From Dokdonella sp. (GTDB lineage Bacteria; Pseudomonadota; Gammaproteobacteria; Xanthomonadales; Rhodanobacteraceae), in the NCBI RefSeq assembly GCF_017744955.1, contig NZ_JAGIAG010000012.1, positions 21,289-85,288 on the forward strand: a DNA stretch of 64,000 nucleotides, in the 5' to 3' direction. This document shows, piece after piece, positions 9,176 through 16,135 of this stretch. Within the stretch, counting starts at the first letter, position 1; every line of letters starts with the position of its first letter. Both the position numbers and the translations under genes were made by a program. A model generated the notes under the pieces. That model had not been told where the DNA came from. It saw nothing but the letters and a program-made list of their open reading frames with translations, and ran no database searches.

Positions 9176-9282
9176 GCCGATGCGCCCGAATCAACGCGAT
9201 TGAATCGGGCGCGATTGAAGCGGGCGCGATCGAATCGGGCGCGACTGAATCGGCGCGCTTGAACCGACGCGACGGGACCGGC
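9168..9282. repeat. 14-15 bp tandem repeat (GCGATTGAATCGGGC type)
   Basis: Consecutive units at 9168, 9182, 9196, 9211, 9226, 9241, 9255 and 9269. Units at 9196, 9211 and 9226 are 15 bp and differ by one or two bases (GCGATTGAATCGGGC); the others are 14 bp and more diverged. The first unit contains the stop codon of the preceding PAS-LuxR gene. Confidence 0.85.
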
Positions 9283-9369
9283 GATTGAAGTCCCGCGCGG
9301 CGCCGGCATACTGGCGCCGCGGCGGACGGCCAACCGGACCGGCGCGCCACGCCAGGAGGAAACGTTCGC

Positions 9370-10743
9370 ATGGGTCAACTGGGCACGCTCTGGCGACGCC
9401 TGCAGCGGAGCTTCGCGCGCGAGGCGGCGCCGTCGATCGATGCCGACGCGCCACGCGGCGAGGCGCACCACGCGCAAGCCGCGGCGAGCCTGCGCGCCCT
9501 GCTCGACGATCCGCAGATTCCGTCCGCCGTGCGCGGCAGCCTCGCGGCCGATTTCGCGCGGCTCGAAGCGATGCTCGGCAAGCTCGAGCGCGGCGAGCTG
9601 CACATCGCCGTGTTCGGCCGTGTCAGCGTCGGCAAGTCGGCGCTGGCCAACGCGCTGCTCGGCGAGGACGCGTTCACCGTCGGCGTCCTGCACGGCACCA
9701 CGCGCGAAGCCGGACAGCGTCCGTGGCGCGAGGTCGCCGGCAGCGGCGTGCACCTGATCGACACTCCCGGCATCGACGAACTCGACGGCGAGGCGCGCGA
9801 ACGGCTCGCCTTCGAGGTCGCCGGCGTCAGCGACCTGGTCGTGTTCGTCGTCGACGGCGACATGACGCAGCGCGAGCGCGACGCGCTGCAACTGCTCGCG
9901 CGCACCGAGCACCCGCTGCTGCTCGCGCTGAACAAGTCCGACCGCTACGGCGAGGACGAGCGCGAGCGCCTGCTGGAACGCCTGCGCGAACACGCGCACG
10001 GCCTGGTGCGCGCGGACGACGTCGTCGCGATCAGCGCCCAGCCCGCACCGCACAAGCGCATCCGCGTCGACGCGAACGGCGTCGAGCACGCCGAACTCGC
10101 CGAGCGCGCGCCCGACCTGGAACCGTTGCGCGCGCGCCTCGGTGCGATCGTCGAGCGCGAAGGCAAGACGCTGGCCGCGCTGAACGCGAGCCTGTTCGCC
10201 GGCCGCGTTTCCGACCAGGTCGGCGCGCGCATCGCCGAGGCGCGGCGCGATCTCGCCGCGAAGGTGATCCGCCAGTACTGCCTGGCGAAGGCGGTCGCGG
10301 TCGCGCTGAATCCGATTCCGGTCGCCGACCTGCTCGCCGCCGGCGCGCTCGACGCGGCGCTGGTCATGCACCTCGGCCGCGTCTACGGCCTGCCGCTGAC
10401 CAAGGTCGAGGCCGGCTCGCTGATCGCGGTGATCAGCGCGCAGCTCGCCGCACTGATGGGCGCGATCTGGGGCGTGCATCTGGTCGCCTCGGCGCTGAAG
10501 GGCGTCAGCGCGGGACTGTCGACGGTGGTCACCGCCGGCGCGCAGGGCGCGCTCGCCTGGTACGCGACCGAACTGGTCGGCCGCGCCGCCGAGAAATACC
10601 TCGTCGCCGGCAAGTCCTGGGGCGAACAAGGCCCCAAGCGCGTCGTCGCCGGCATCGTCGAGGACCTCGACCGCGACTCGATCCTGCGCGAGGCGCGCGC
10701 GGAGATCCTCAAGCGCCTGCGCGGCGCGTCCGAGCGCGCCTGA
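9370..10743 (+). CDS. GTPase with C-terminal DUF697-like domain (paralogue of the 3002 gene)
   Basis: 457 residues, strong SD (AGGAGG, 10 bases before ATG). A helical N-terminus of about 75 residues replaces the transmembrane pair of the paralogue. The G domain has G1 GRVSVGKSA (83-91), a G2-like HGTTR, G3 DTPG (131-134) and G4 NKSD (188-191). The C-terminal half carries hydrophobic stretches ('IPVADLLAAGALDAALVMHL', 'ISAQLAALMGAIWGVHLVAS') typical of DUF697 proteins, suggesting peripheral or integral membrane association. Function in bacteria is undefined; two copies within 7 kb suggests related but separate roles. Confidence 0.88.
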   Translation: MGQLGTLWRRLQRSFAREAAPSIDADAPRGEAHHAQAAASLRALLDDPQIPSAVRGSLAADFARLEAMLGKLERGELHIAVFGRVSVGKSALANALLGEDAFTVGVLHGTTREAGQRPWREVAGSGVHLIDTPGIDELDGEARERLAFEVAGVSDLVVFVVDGDMTQRERDALQLLARTEHPLLLALNKSDRYGEDERERLLERLREHAHGLVRADDVVAISAQPAPHKRIRVDANGVEHAELAERAPDLEPLRARLGAIVEREGKTLAALNASLFAGRVSDQVGARIAEARRDLAAKVIRQYCLAKAVAVALNPIPVADLLAAGALDAALVMHLGRVYGLPLTKVEAGSLIAVISAQLAALMGAIWGVHLVASALKGVSAGLSTVVTAGAQGALAWYATELVGRAAEKYLVAGKSWGEQGPKRVVAGIVEDLDRDSILREARAEILKRLRGASERA

Positions 10744-10835
10744 AAATCCGCCGGTCGCGGCGGGCGCGTGCGACAATCGGCGGCGAGGCCCCTGCTCACC
10801 GGCGGTGACGGCCTCGTCCATCAGGGGAGGCTGTC

Positions 10836-12233
10836 ATGCGTAACAGGCTGCGTTCGCTGCCGTCGCTCGTTTTCGTTCTTTCGTCCGCCTCGTCGCTCGC
10901 CGCCAACGGCGATCTCGACCCGACCTTCGGCGTCGGCGGGACGACCACTGCGGGCGTGAGCCAGGCGGGACTCCAGTTGCCCGTCGCACCCGTCGTCATG
11001 CCCGACGGCAGGATCCTCACCTGCGCTCCGCTGGGCGCCAACGGGCCTTCCGGCACCGATTTCCTCGTCGTGCGCTATCTCGCCGACGGCGGACTGGACA
11101 CCAGCTTCAGCTTCGACGGGAAAGTCACCGTGGACTTCGGCGGCAGCAACGATCAGTGCAACGCGATCGCGCTGCAAAGCGACGGCAAGATCGTCGTCGT
11201 CGGCTCGACCAACGCCGCCGGCAATTCCGATTTCGCGATCGCGCGGCTCAACGCGGACGGCACGCTGGACACGAGCTTCGGCAACGGCACAGGCAAAGTC
11301 GTGGTGGCGTTCGACAACGGCGGCACAAATGCCGACATCGGCGGCGGCATCGCAATCCAGCCAGACGGCAAGCTGGTCGCCGTCGGCATGGCCAATTCCG
11401 CGTCCAACGGCGACGATTTCGCGATCGTGCGGCTACTGCCGGACGGCACGCGCGACCCAGCCTTCAACCTGACCGGGCGCGTCATCGTCGGCTTCGATTT
11501 TCCCGCCAGTTCCAACAAGACCGACGAGGCCAGCAGCGTCGCCGTCGACCCCGCCGGACGCATCCTGGTCGGCGGCGTTGCACAGACCGTCGGAAACGGT
11601 CTGGACTTCGCGGTCGCACGACTGCTGCCGAACGGGCAGCTCGATGCGGATTTCGACGGCGACGGTCGCGCGACGATCGGCTTCGATCTCGGCGCCAGCG
11701 GCAACGATCTGTGCTATCGCATGCTGCTGCGGCACGACGGCCGCATCGTGCTGATCGGCGCCGCCGACACCTCCTCTTCGAGCGCGGTGAACAACGACAT
11801 GGCCGTCGCGCGCCTGATGCCAGACGGATCTCCCGACGTCACCTTCGGTATCGGCGGCAAGACGGTGCTGAGCTTCGACCTGATCCCCAACGGAGCCGAC
11901 GGCGCGTTTGCCGGCGTCGAGCAGTCCAACGGCAAGCTGATCATCGGCGGCATCGCCCAGCACAACCTGTCGCCGCTGGGCATGAAAGGCGCGCTTGCCC
12001 GCCTGAACGCCGACGGCAGCCTCGACGGGCAGTTCGGCACGTTCGGCAAGGTCCTGCTGGATTTCGAACGCACCAGTCCGTCGCAGCAGTTCGTGCTCGG
12101 CCTCGCCCTGCAGGGCACGCAGATCATCGCCACGGGTGTCGTCACCATTCCCGGCGCCGGCGATCCGCCGCCGCAGGACGTCTATGTTGCGCGCCTGCAG
12201 AACGATCTGATCTTCGCCGACGGCTTCGATTGA
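10836..12233 (+). CDS. Secreted delta-60 repeat protein
   Basis: 465 residues with a signal peptide (cleavage near SSLAANG, residue 24) and about seven delta-60 repeats of the form 'LDTSFG..GKV..DF......A.QSDGKIVV.G', predicted to form a beta-propeller. An SD-like GGGAGG lies 6-11 bases before the ATG. It ends in IFADGFD, a motif that recurs in three other predicted exported proteins of this window. Ligand and role are unknown; it is probably exported or surface-attached. Confidence 0.88.
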   Translation: MRNRLRSLPSLVFVLSSASSLAANGDLDPTFGVGGTTTAGVSQAGLQLPVAPVVMPDGRILTCAPLGANGPSGTDFLVVRYLADGGLDTSFSFDGKVTVDFGGSNDQCNAIALQSDGKIVVVGSTNAAGNSDFAIARLNADGTLDTSFGNGTGKVVVAFDNGGTNADIGGGIAIQPDGKLVAVGMANSASNGDDFAIVRLLPDGTRDPAFNLTGRVIVGFDFPASSNKTDEASSVAVDPAGRILVGGVAQTVGNGLDFAVARLLPNGQLDADFDGDGRATIGFDLGASGNDLCYRMLLRHDGRIVLIGAADTSSSSAVNNDMAVARLMPDGSPDVTFGIGGKTVLSFDLIPNGADGAFAGVEQSNGKLIIGGIAQHNLSPLGMKGALARLNADGSLDGQFGTFGKVLLDFERTSPSQQFVLGLALQGTQIIATGVVTIPGAGDPPPQDVYVARLQNDLIFADGFD

Positions 12234-12293
12234 CCTGCCAACGACACGTCGGCTTCACGTCTTCCTAAGGCGACGACGAGCACAGTCCTCTTC

Positions 12294-12320
12294 CGCCGCG
12301 CGGCATGGTGCCGCGCGGCG
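12294..12320. other. 12-bp perfect hairpin in the leader of the DUF2501 gene
   Basis: Arms 12294-12305 and 12309-12320 (CGCCGCGCGGCA / TGCCGCGCGGCG) around a TGG loop, 22 bases before the start codon of the next gene. No T-tract follows, so it is not a simple intrinsic terminator; it could be a leader stem affecting mRNA stability or translation. Confidence 0.6.
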
Positions 12321-12342
12321 CTTCCGAAGAGAGGTCATCGCC

Positions 12343-12765
12343 ATGAAGTCGAAGATCGTTCTCGCACTCGCCGCCGGTGGCTGCATCGCCCTGTGCGGAA
12401 CCGCCGGCGCCCAGGATCTGGGCGCTCTCAAGGGCGCCGTCGGCGGTGCGGATTTGTCCTCGCTCGCGTCGGGCAGCGCCGGCAACGCGGCCGGCGTCAT
12501 CGAGTACTGCGTGAAGAACAACTACCTCGGCGGCGATGCCGCCGGCGGGCTGAAGGACAAGCTGCTCGGCAAGGTGGGTGGCGACGATGCGTCGGAGGCC
12601 GACAAAGCCGACTACGCCGACGGTGCCAATGGCATGCTGAAGACCGGCGACGGCAAGAGCGTCGACCTCGGCAACCTCGGCGGCGGACAGCTCGGCGGGA
12701 TGAAGGACAAGCTGACCAAGAAGGCCTGCTCCAGCGTGCTGGATCACGCCAAGTCGCTGCTCTAG
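12343..12765 (+). CDS. DUF2501 (YjjA-like) small secreted protein
   Basis: 140 residues, signal peptide ending GTAGA (about residue 23), followed by the DUF2501 pattern 'LSSLASGSAGNAAGVIEYCV', then KNNYLGG and a C-terminal 'KKACSSVLDHAKSLL'. Two conserved cysteines in the mature part could form a disulfide. Family members are small periplasmic proteins of unknown function. An SD-like AGAGAGG precedes the start. Confidence 0.85.
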   Translation: MKSKIVLALAAGGCIALCGTAGAQDLGALKGAVGGADLSSLASGSAGNAAGVIEYCVKNNYLGGDAAGGLKDKLLGKVGGDDASEADKADYADGANGMLKTGDGKSVDLGNLGGGQLGGMKDKLTKKACSSVLDHAKSLL

Positions 12766-12906
12766 CTTCTCGTCGAAGGCGACCTGTTAGCCGATCCAGA
12801 TTAGCGCCAGCATCCCTCGCGCGTTTCGATCGGATCAGCCGGGCATCGGTGGCATCGAACATACCGATCGCGCAACGACGAGTCCGCCGCCGCCTTCAAG
12901 CCTCAC

Positions 12907-12944
12907 CGCGCAGCCCGGATGGCAACAGCCATCCGGGCTGCGCG
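12907..12944. repeat. Long intergenic hairpin (REP-like)
   Basis: A 17-bp perfect stem (12907-12923 with 12928-12944; arm core GCAGCCCGGATGGC) around loop AACA. The GCCCGGAT core resembles REP-type repeats seen between genes of many proteobacteria. It sits in the 364-bp gap between the DUF2501 gene and the first LysM-lysozyme gene; no T-tract follows. The rest of that gap shows no gene. Confidence 0.65.
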
Positions 12945-13037
12945 ACGTCCGCTTCTTCCCTCCCTTCGCGGCGCGCCCGGCGGCTCGAAGAACCGTCCTC
13001 GCCCTGTCGCCGAGAAGGCTCCCGTCGCGCGCCTCCT

Positions 13038-13057
13038 AGGGCAGACCCTAGCTAGGG
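13038..13057 (+). promoter_or_regulatory. Shared AGGG-N4-CCCT-AGCT-AGGG element, copy 1
   Basis: Half-sites AGGG 13038-13041, CCCT 13046-13049 and AGGG 13054-13057 alternate in orientation with 4-bp spacers; the last two form the perfect palindrome CCCTAGCTAGGG. It ends 73 bp before the start of the LysM-lysozyme gene at 13130. Following bases (ATGCGGATGGGCGG) are also partly shared with copy 2. Position is consistent with an activator site upstream of a promoter; the regulator is unknown. Confidence 0.75.
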
Positions 13058-13129
13058 AACATGCGGATGGGCGGAGCGAAAAAGATATGGCCAACTTGCG
13101 AATCACTACATTCCGCGAGGCCCGACCCC

Positions 13130-14860
13130 ATGTCCGTCAGTGCCGTCTCCAGCAATCGAGCGTTCTCCGCGCAGGCCTCCCAGAACGACTACACGATCCA
13201 GCGCGGCGATACGCTGTCGGGCATCGCCGCGCGTCACGGCGTTTCGCTGCAGAGCCTGCTCTCCGCCAATCCGCAGATCCGCAATCCGGACGTGATCTAT
13301 CCGGGCCAGTCGCTGTCGATCCCCGGCGGCGGTGGCGGACGTTCCGGCGGATCGGACGGCGCGGTGCAGGGTGCGCAGGGACCGAGCGGCGTATCGGGCA
13401 CCACGCCCAATTCGCTACAGGGGCGCATCAACGAGGCGATGGGCTTCTTCGAGAGCCAGGGTTGGACCCGCGCGCAGGCCGCCGGCATCGTCGGCAACCT
13501 GCAGGCCGAGAGCGGCGTCGATTCGAACCGCGCGCAGGACGGCGGCGGCCCCGGCTACGGGCTGGCGCAGTGGGAAGCGCCGCGCCAGGCGGACTTCCGC
13601 GCCTGGGCCGGCAAGGACATCCATCAGTCGACGTTCCGCGAGCAGCTCGAATTCATCCAGCACGAGTTGACCACGACCGAGCGCGGCGCCGGCAATGCGC
13701 TGAAGGGCGCCACCACCGCCTCCGAGGCGGCGCAGATCGTCTGCAACAAGTACGAGCGTCCCGGCATTCCGCACATGGAATCGCGCATCGCGAACGCCAA
13801 CGCGATCTTCAACAACGCCACGCCGTCGCAGCCGGGCGGCAACAGCCCCAAGCCGGGCGGCGACACGCCGTCGACGCCCAAGCCGTCGACACCCGGCGCG
13901 GGCGGCGGCAACTACACCGTGCGCAGCGGCGACACGCTGAGCGGCATCGCCGGACGCAACGGCGTCTCGCTGTCCGCGCTGATCGCGGCCAATCCGCAGA
14001 TCAAGAATGCGAACCTGATCTATCCGGGCCAGACCGTGCACATCCCGGGCGGCTCGCCGAGCGGCGGCGGCAACAACGGCGGCAGCTACACCGTGCGCAG
14101 CGGCGACACCATGAGCGGCATCGCCGGGCGCAACGGCGTCTCGCTGTCTGCGCTGATCGCGGCCAATCCGCAGATCAAGAATGCGAACCTGATCTATCCG
14201 GGCCAGACCGTGCACATCCCGGGCGGCTCGCCGAGCGCCGGCGGCAACAACGGCGGCGGCAGCTACACCGTGCGCAACGGCGACACCATGAGCGGCATCG
14301 CCGCGCAGCACGGCGTCTCGCTGTCGGCGCTGATCTCGGCCAACCCGCAGATCAAGAATCCGAACCTCATCTACTCGGGCCAGGCCGTGCACATTCCGGG
14401 CGGCGGTTCGTCGTCCGGATCGCAAGGATCGTCCGGCGTCAACGGCTCGACCGGCCCGTCGGACGTGAAGGGCGTCAACAGCAGCCAGCGGCTCGCGGAT
14501 GCGGCACGCTCGGCGGCGATGGGCATGGGCGGCTACCAGTCGCAAGGCTTGTGCGCGACCGGTGTGAGCCGCGCGATCCAGAACACGTACGGCATCAAGG
14601 TCTGGGGCAACGGCAATCAGATCGACGATAACCTGCCGCGCGACAAGTTCAAGCAGATCAACATCCCGCTGTCGGAGGCGCTCAAGATTCCCGGCCTCGT
14701 CCTCACCTGGGAGCACACCTCGACCGCGCTCGGCGCGAAGTACGGCCACACCGCCATCACGCTCGGCGACGGTCACAGCTCGGCGTCGGACTTCATCGAG
14801 AGAAATACGCTGGCCGGCGACGCCAGCCGCACGGGCCTGAAGATCTTCATGCCCATCTGA
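13130..14860 (+). CDS. LysM / phage-tail-lysozyme / Cys-His hydrolase-like multidomain protein (copy 1)
   Basis: 576 residues from the ATG at 13130 (MSVSAVSS), chosen because the paralogue starts at the matching place; the frame is open upstream. No Sec signal peptide. LysM 20-65; phage tail lysozyme-type domain 99-230 with candidate catalytic Glu127 in NLQAESG and 'GGGPGYGLAQW'; three further LysM at about 261-306, 320-365 and 379-424 in Gly/Asn/Ser linkers; a C-terminal domain (453-576) with Cys475 (GLCATGVSRA) and His540 (YGHTAITLGDG), a CHAP/NlpC-P60-like arrangement. It should bind and cut peptidoglycan at glycan and perhaps peptide bonds. Secretion route unknown. The gene carries copy 1 of the shared upstream element. 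Confidence 0.85.
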   Translation: MSVSAVSSNRAFSAQASQNDYTIQRGDTLSGIAARHGVSLQSLLSANPQIRNPDVIYPGQSLSIPGGGGGRSGGSDGAVQGAQGPSGVSGTTPNSLQGRINEAMGFFESQGWTRAQAAGIVGNLQAESGVDSNRAQDGGGPGYGLAQWEAPRQADFRAWAGKDIHQSTFREQLEFIQHELTTTERGAGNALKGATTASEAAQIVCNKYERPGIPHMESRIANANAIFNNATPSQPGGNSPKPGGDTPSTPKPSTPGAGGGNYTVRSGDTLSGIAGRNGVSLSALIAANPQIKNANLIYPGQTVHIPGGSPSGGGNNGGSYTVRSGDTMSGIAGRNGVSLSALIAANPQIKNANLIYPGQTVHIPGGSPSAGGNNGGGSYTVRNGDTMSGIAAQHGVSLSALISANPQIKNPNLIYSGQAVHIPGGGSSSGSQGSSGVNGSTGPSDVKGVNSSQRLADAARSAAMGMGGYQSQGLCATGVSRAIQNTYGIKVWGNGNQIDDNLPRDKFKQINIPLSEALKIPGLVLTWEHTSTALGAKYGHTAITLGDGHSSASDFIERNTLAGDASRTGLKIFMPI

Positions 14861-14883
14861 CGCCGGCGGACTTCGCGCCGAAG

Positions 14884-14917
14884 AACGGCCCGGTCACCGA
14901 CCGGGCCGTTTTCTTTT
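14884..14917 (+). terminator. Intrinsic terminator after LysM-lysozyme copy 1
   Basis: A 12-bp GC-rich stem (14884-14895 with 14899-14910) closed by loop ACC, followed by TTTTCTTTT. It starts 23 bases after the stop codon. Confidence 0.9.
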
Positions 14918-15019
14918 GTCCGAAGATGCTTTCCGCCGCGACACATCGGCGGCGGCGATGCGCGAAGCCGCCGGCGCATCGCGCCGCTGTCGCCGATCAC
15001 TTCGTTCGGAGCTTTACGC

Positions 15020-15319
15020 TCAGGCGACCGAGCGCAGTTCCGGCAGGGCGCAATCCTCGATCATCGCGCGCAGCGCCGGATGGCGGACCTCGAACACGTC
15101 GAACACGCCGGCCGCGCGCAGATAAGGCACGCGGCGCAGGAGCTCGTCTTCGCAGAGGCGGCGTTCCTGTTCGTCGTCCTCGGCGGCCAGGGCGCGCTGC
15201 GCCAAGGCGACGAATTCCTCGATCCAGATCAGGGCGGTGAAGGCTGCGCCGCGGTCGGCGGCCGGCGGCGGTTCGGGCAAGGGAGTGGTTTGCAGGCGCA
15301 GGGGGATGGGAGAGTTCAT
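15020..15319 (-). CDS. Small hypothetical protein divergent from tetR
   Basis: 99 residues (MNSPIPLRLQTTPLPEPPPA start) with a Pro-rich N-terminus and a helical, acidic remainder ('WIEEFVALAQRALAAEDDEQ', 'DVFEVRHPALRAMI'). No signal peptide or membrane helix. The start just downstream of the TetR palindrome makes it a likely target of that regulator; a longer frame on this strand would run through the operator and the tetR gene and is not credible. I do not recognise a family. Confidence 0.6.
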   Translation of the reverse strand: MNSPIPLRLQTTPLPEPPPAADRGAAFTALIWIEEFVALAQRALAAEDDEQERRLCEDELLRRVPYLRAAGVFDVFEVRHPALRAMIEDCALPELRSVA

Positions 15320-15329
15320 ATTGGTCTTC

Positions 15330-15359
15330 TTGTATACCGTCCGGACGGTACAGTATATA
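15330..15359. promoter_or_regulatory. Bidirectional promoter region with perfect TetR-type operator
   Basis: A 16-bp perfect palindrome TACCGTCCGGACGGTA at 15335-15350 lies between two divergent genes. On the + strand TTGTAT (15330-15335) and TATATA (15354-15359), 18 bp apart, can serve as -35 and -10 of the TetR gene, with the palindrome in the spacer. On the - strand TATACA at 15331-15336 lies close to the 15319 start. Occupancy should repress both genes, including the regulator itself. Confidence 0.8.
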
Positions 15360-15392
15360 GTTCGATTTTCGCCGTCAACCCGCAGCCGCCTC

Positions 15393-15959
15393 ATGCCCAC
15401 GAAACGCCGAGCCAGCGCCCGCGAACGCATCCTCGCAGCGGCCGAACACGTCGTGATGGAGGTCGGCGCGGGCAATCTGACTCTGGACGCGGTCGCCGCG
15501 GCCGCCGGCGTCAGCAAGGGCGGCCTGCTGTACCACTTCGCGAACAAGGAAGCCCTGCTCAAGGGCATGGTCGACCGGCACATGGACCAGGAGGCCGAAC
15601 GCGTCGCCGACGTGCATCGGCGACTCGGCGGCGCGCCGGCGACGTATCTGCGCGCCTTCATCGAAGCGGCGGTCGAGATGAGCGGCAAGGATCTGCACTC
15701 GCCCGCCGCCTCGCGCTCGTTCCTCGCCGCGGCGGCGAACTTTCCCAGCCTGCTCGACCGGCCGCGTCGCGAGATCGCCGAGCATTTCGACCAGCTGCGC
15801 TCGGCCGGCGGCAATTTCCTACTGGCGGCGGTGGTCAGCCTCGCGCTCGACGGGCTCTACTTCAGCGACATCTTCGAGTTCAGCCCGCTGACGGCGAGCG
15901 AGCGCGATCGACTCACCGCGGAACTGCTGAAGCTCGCCGACCAGGCCGCGGGCTGCTGA
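15393..15959 (+). CDS. TetR/AcrR family transcriptional regulator
   Basis: 188 residues from the ATG at 15393. The N-terminal helix-turn-helix is clear: 'ARERILAAAEHVVMEVGAGN', then 'LDAVAAAAGVSKGGLLYHFA' and NKEALL. The C-terminal ligand domain resembles the TetR_C group found with efflux or lipid genes. The start lies 43 bp after the palindromic operator. The ligand is unknown; the obvious regulatory target is the divergent small protein and itself. Confidence 0.92.
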   Translation: MPTKRRASARERILAAAEHVVMEVGAGNLTLDAVAAAAGVSKGGLLYHFANKEALLKGMVDRHMDQEAERVADVHRRLGGAPATYLRAFIEAAVEMSGKDLHSPAASRSFLAAAANFPSLLDRPRREIAEHFDQLRSAGGNFLLAAVVSLALDGLYFSDIFEFSPLTASERDRLTAELLKLADQAAGC

Positions 15960-16037
15960 TCGGCGCAGCGGTTCGCGCGCGATCGAACGCGACGACTTCG
16001 AGGCGGCGCAGCGCCGAAAATCGAACGAGACGGCTCT

Positions 16038-16057
16038 AGGGAAAACCCTAGCTAGGG
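16038..16057 (+). promoter_or_regulatory. Shared AGGG-N4-CCCT-AGCT-AGGG element, copy 2
   Basis: AGGG 16038-16041, CCCT 16046-16049, AGGG 16054-16057; the palindrome CCCTAGCTAGGG is identical to copy 1 and the flanking CTAGGG and CGGATGGGC are also shared. It ends 79 bp before the start of the second LysM-lysozyme gene. Confidence 0.75.
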
Positions 16058-16135
16058 CCGACACGGATGGGCAGGTACGACCGAAGGTGCTGAAGTCGCG
16101 AGCACTGGTTTCCGTACTTTCCATCGAGGCTCGCC

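Noticed and set aside
15320..15814. Extended start for the 15020 protein reaching across the TetR gene
   Set aside because: It would run through the operator and overlap the TetR gene, and the added residues have no protein-like character.
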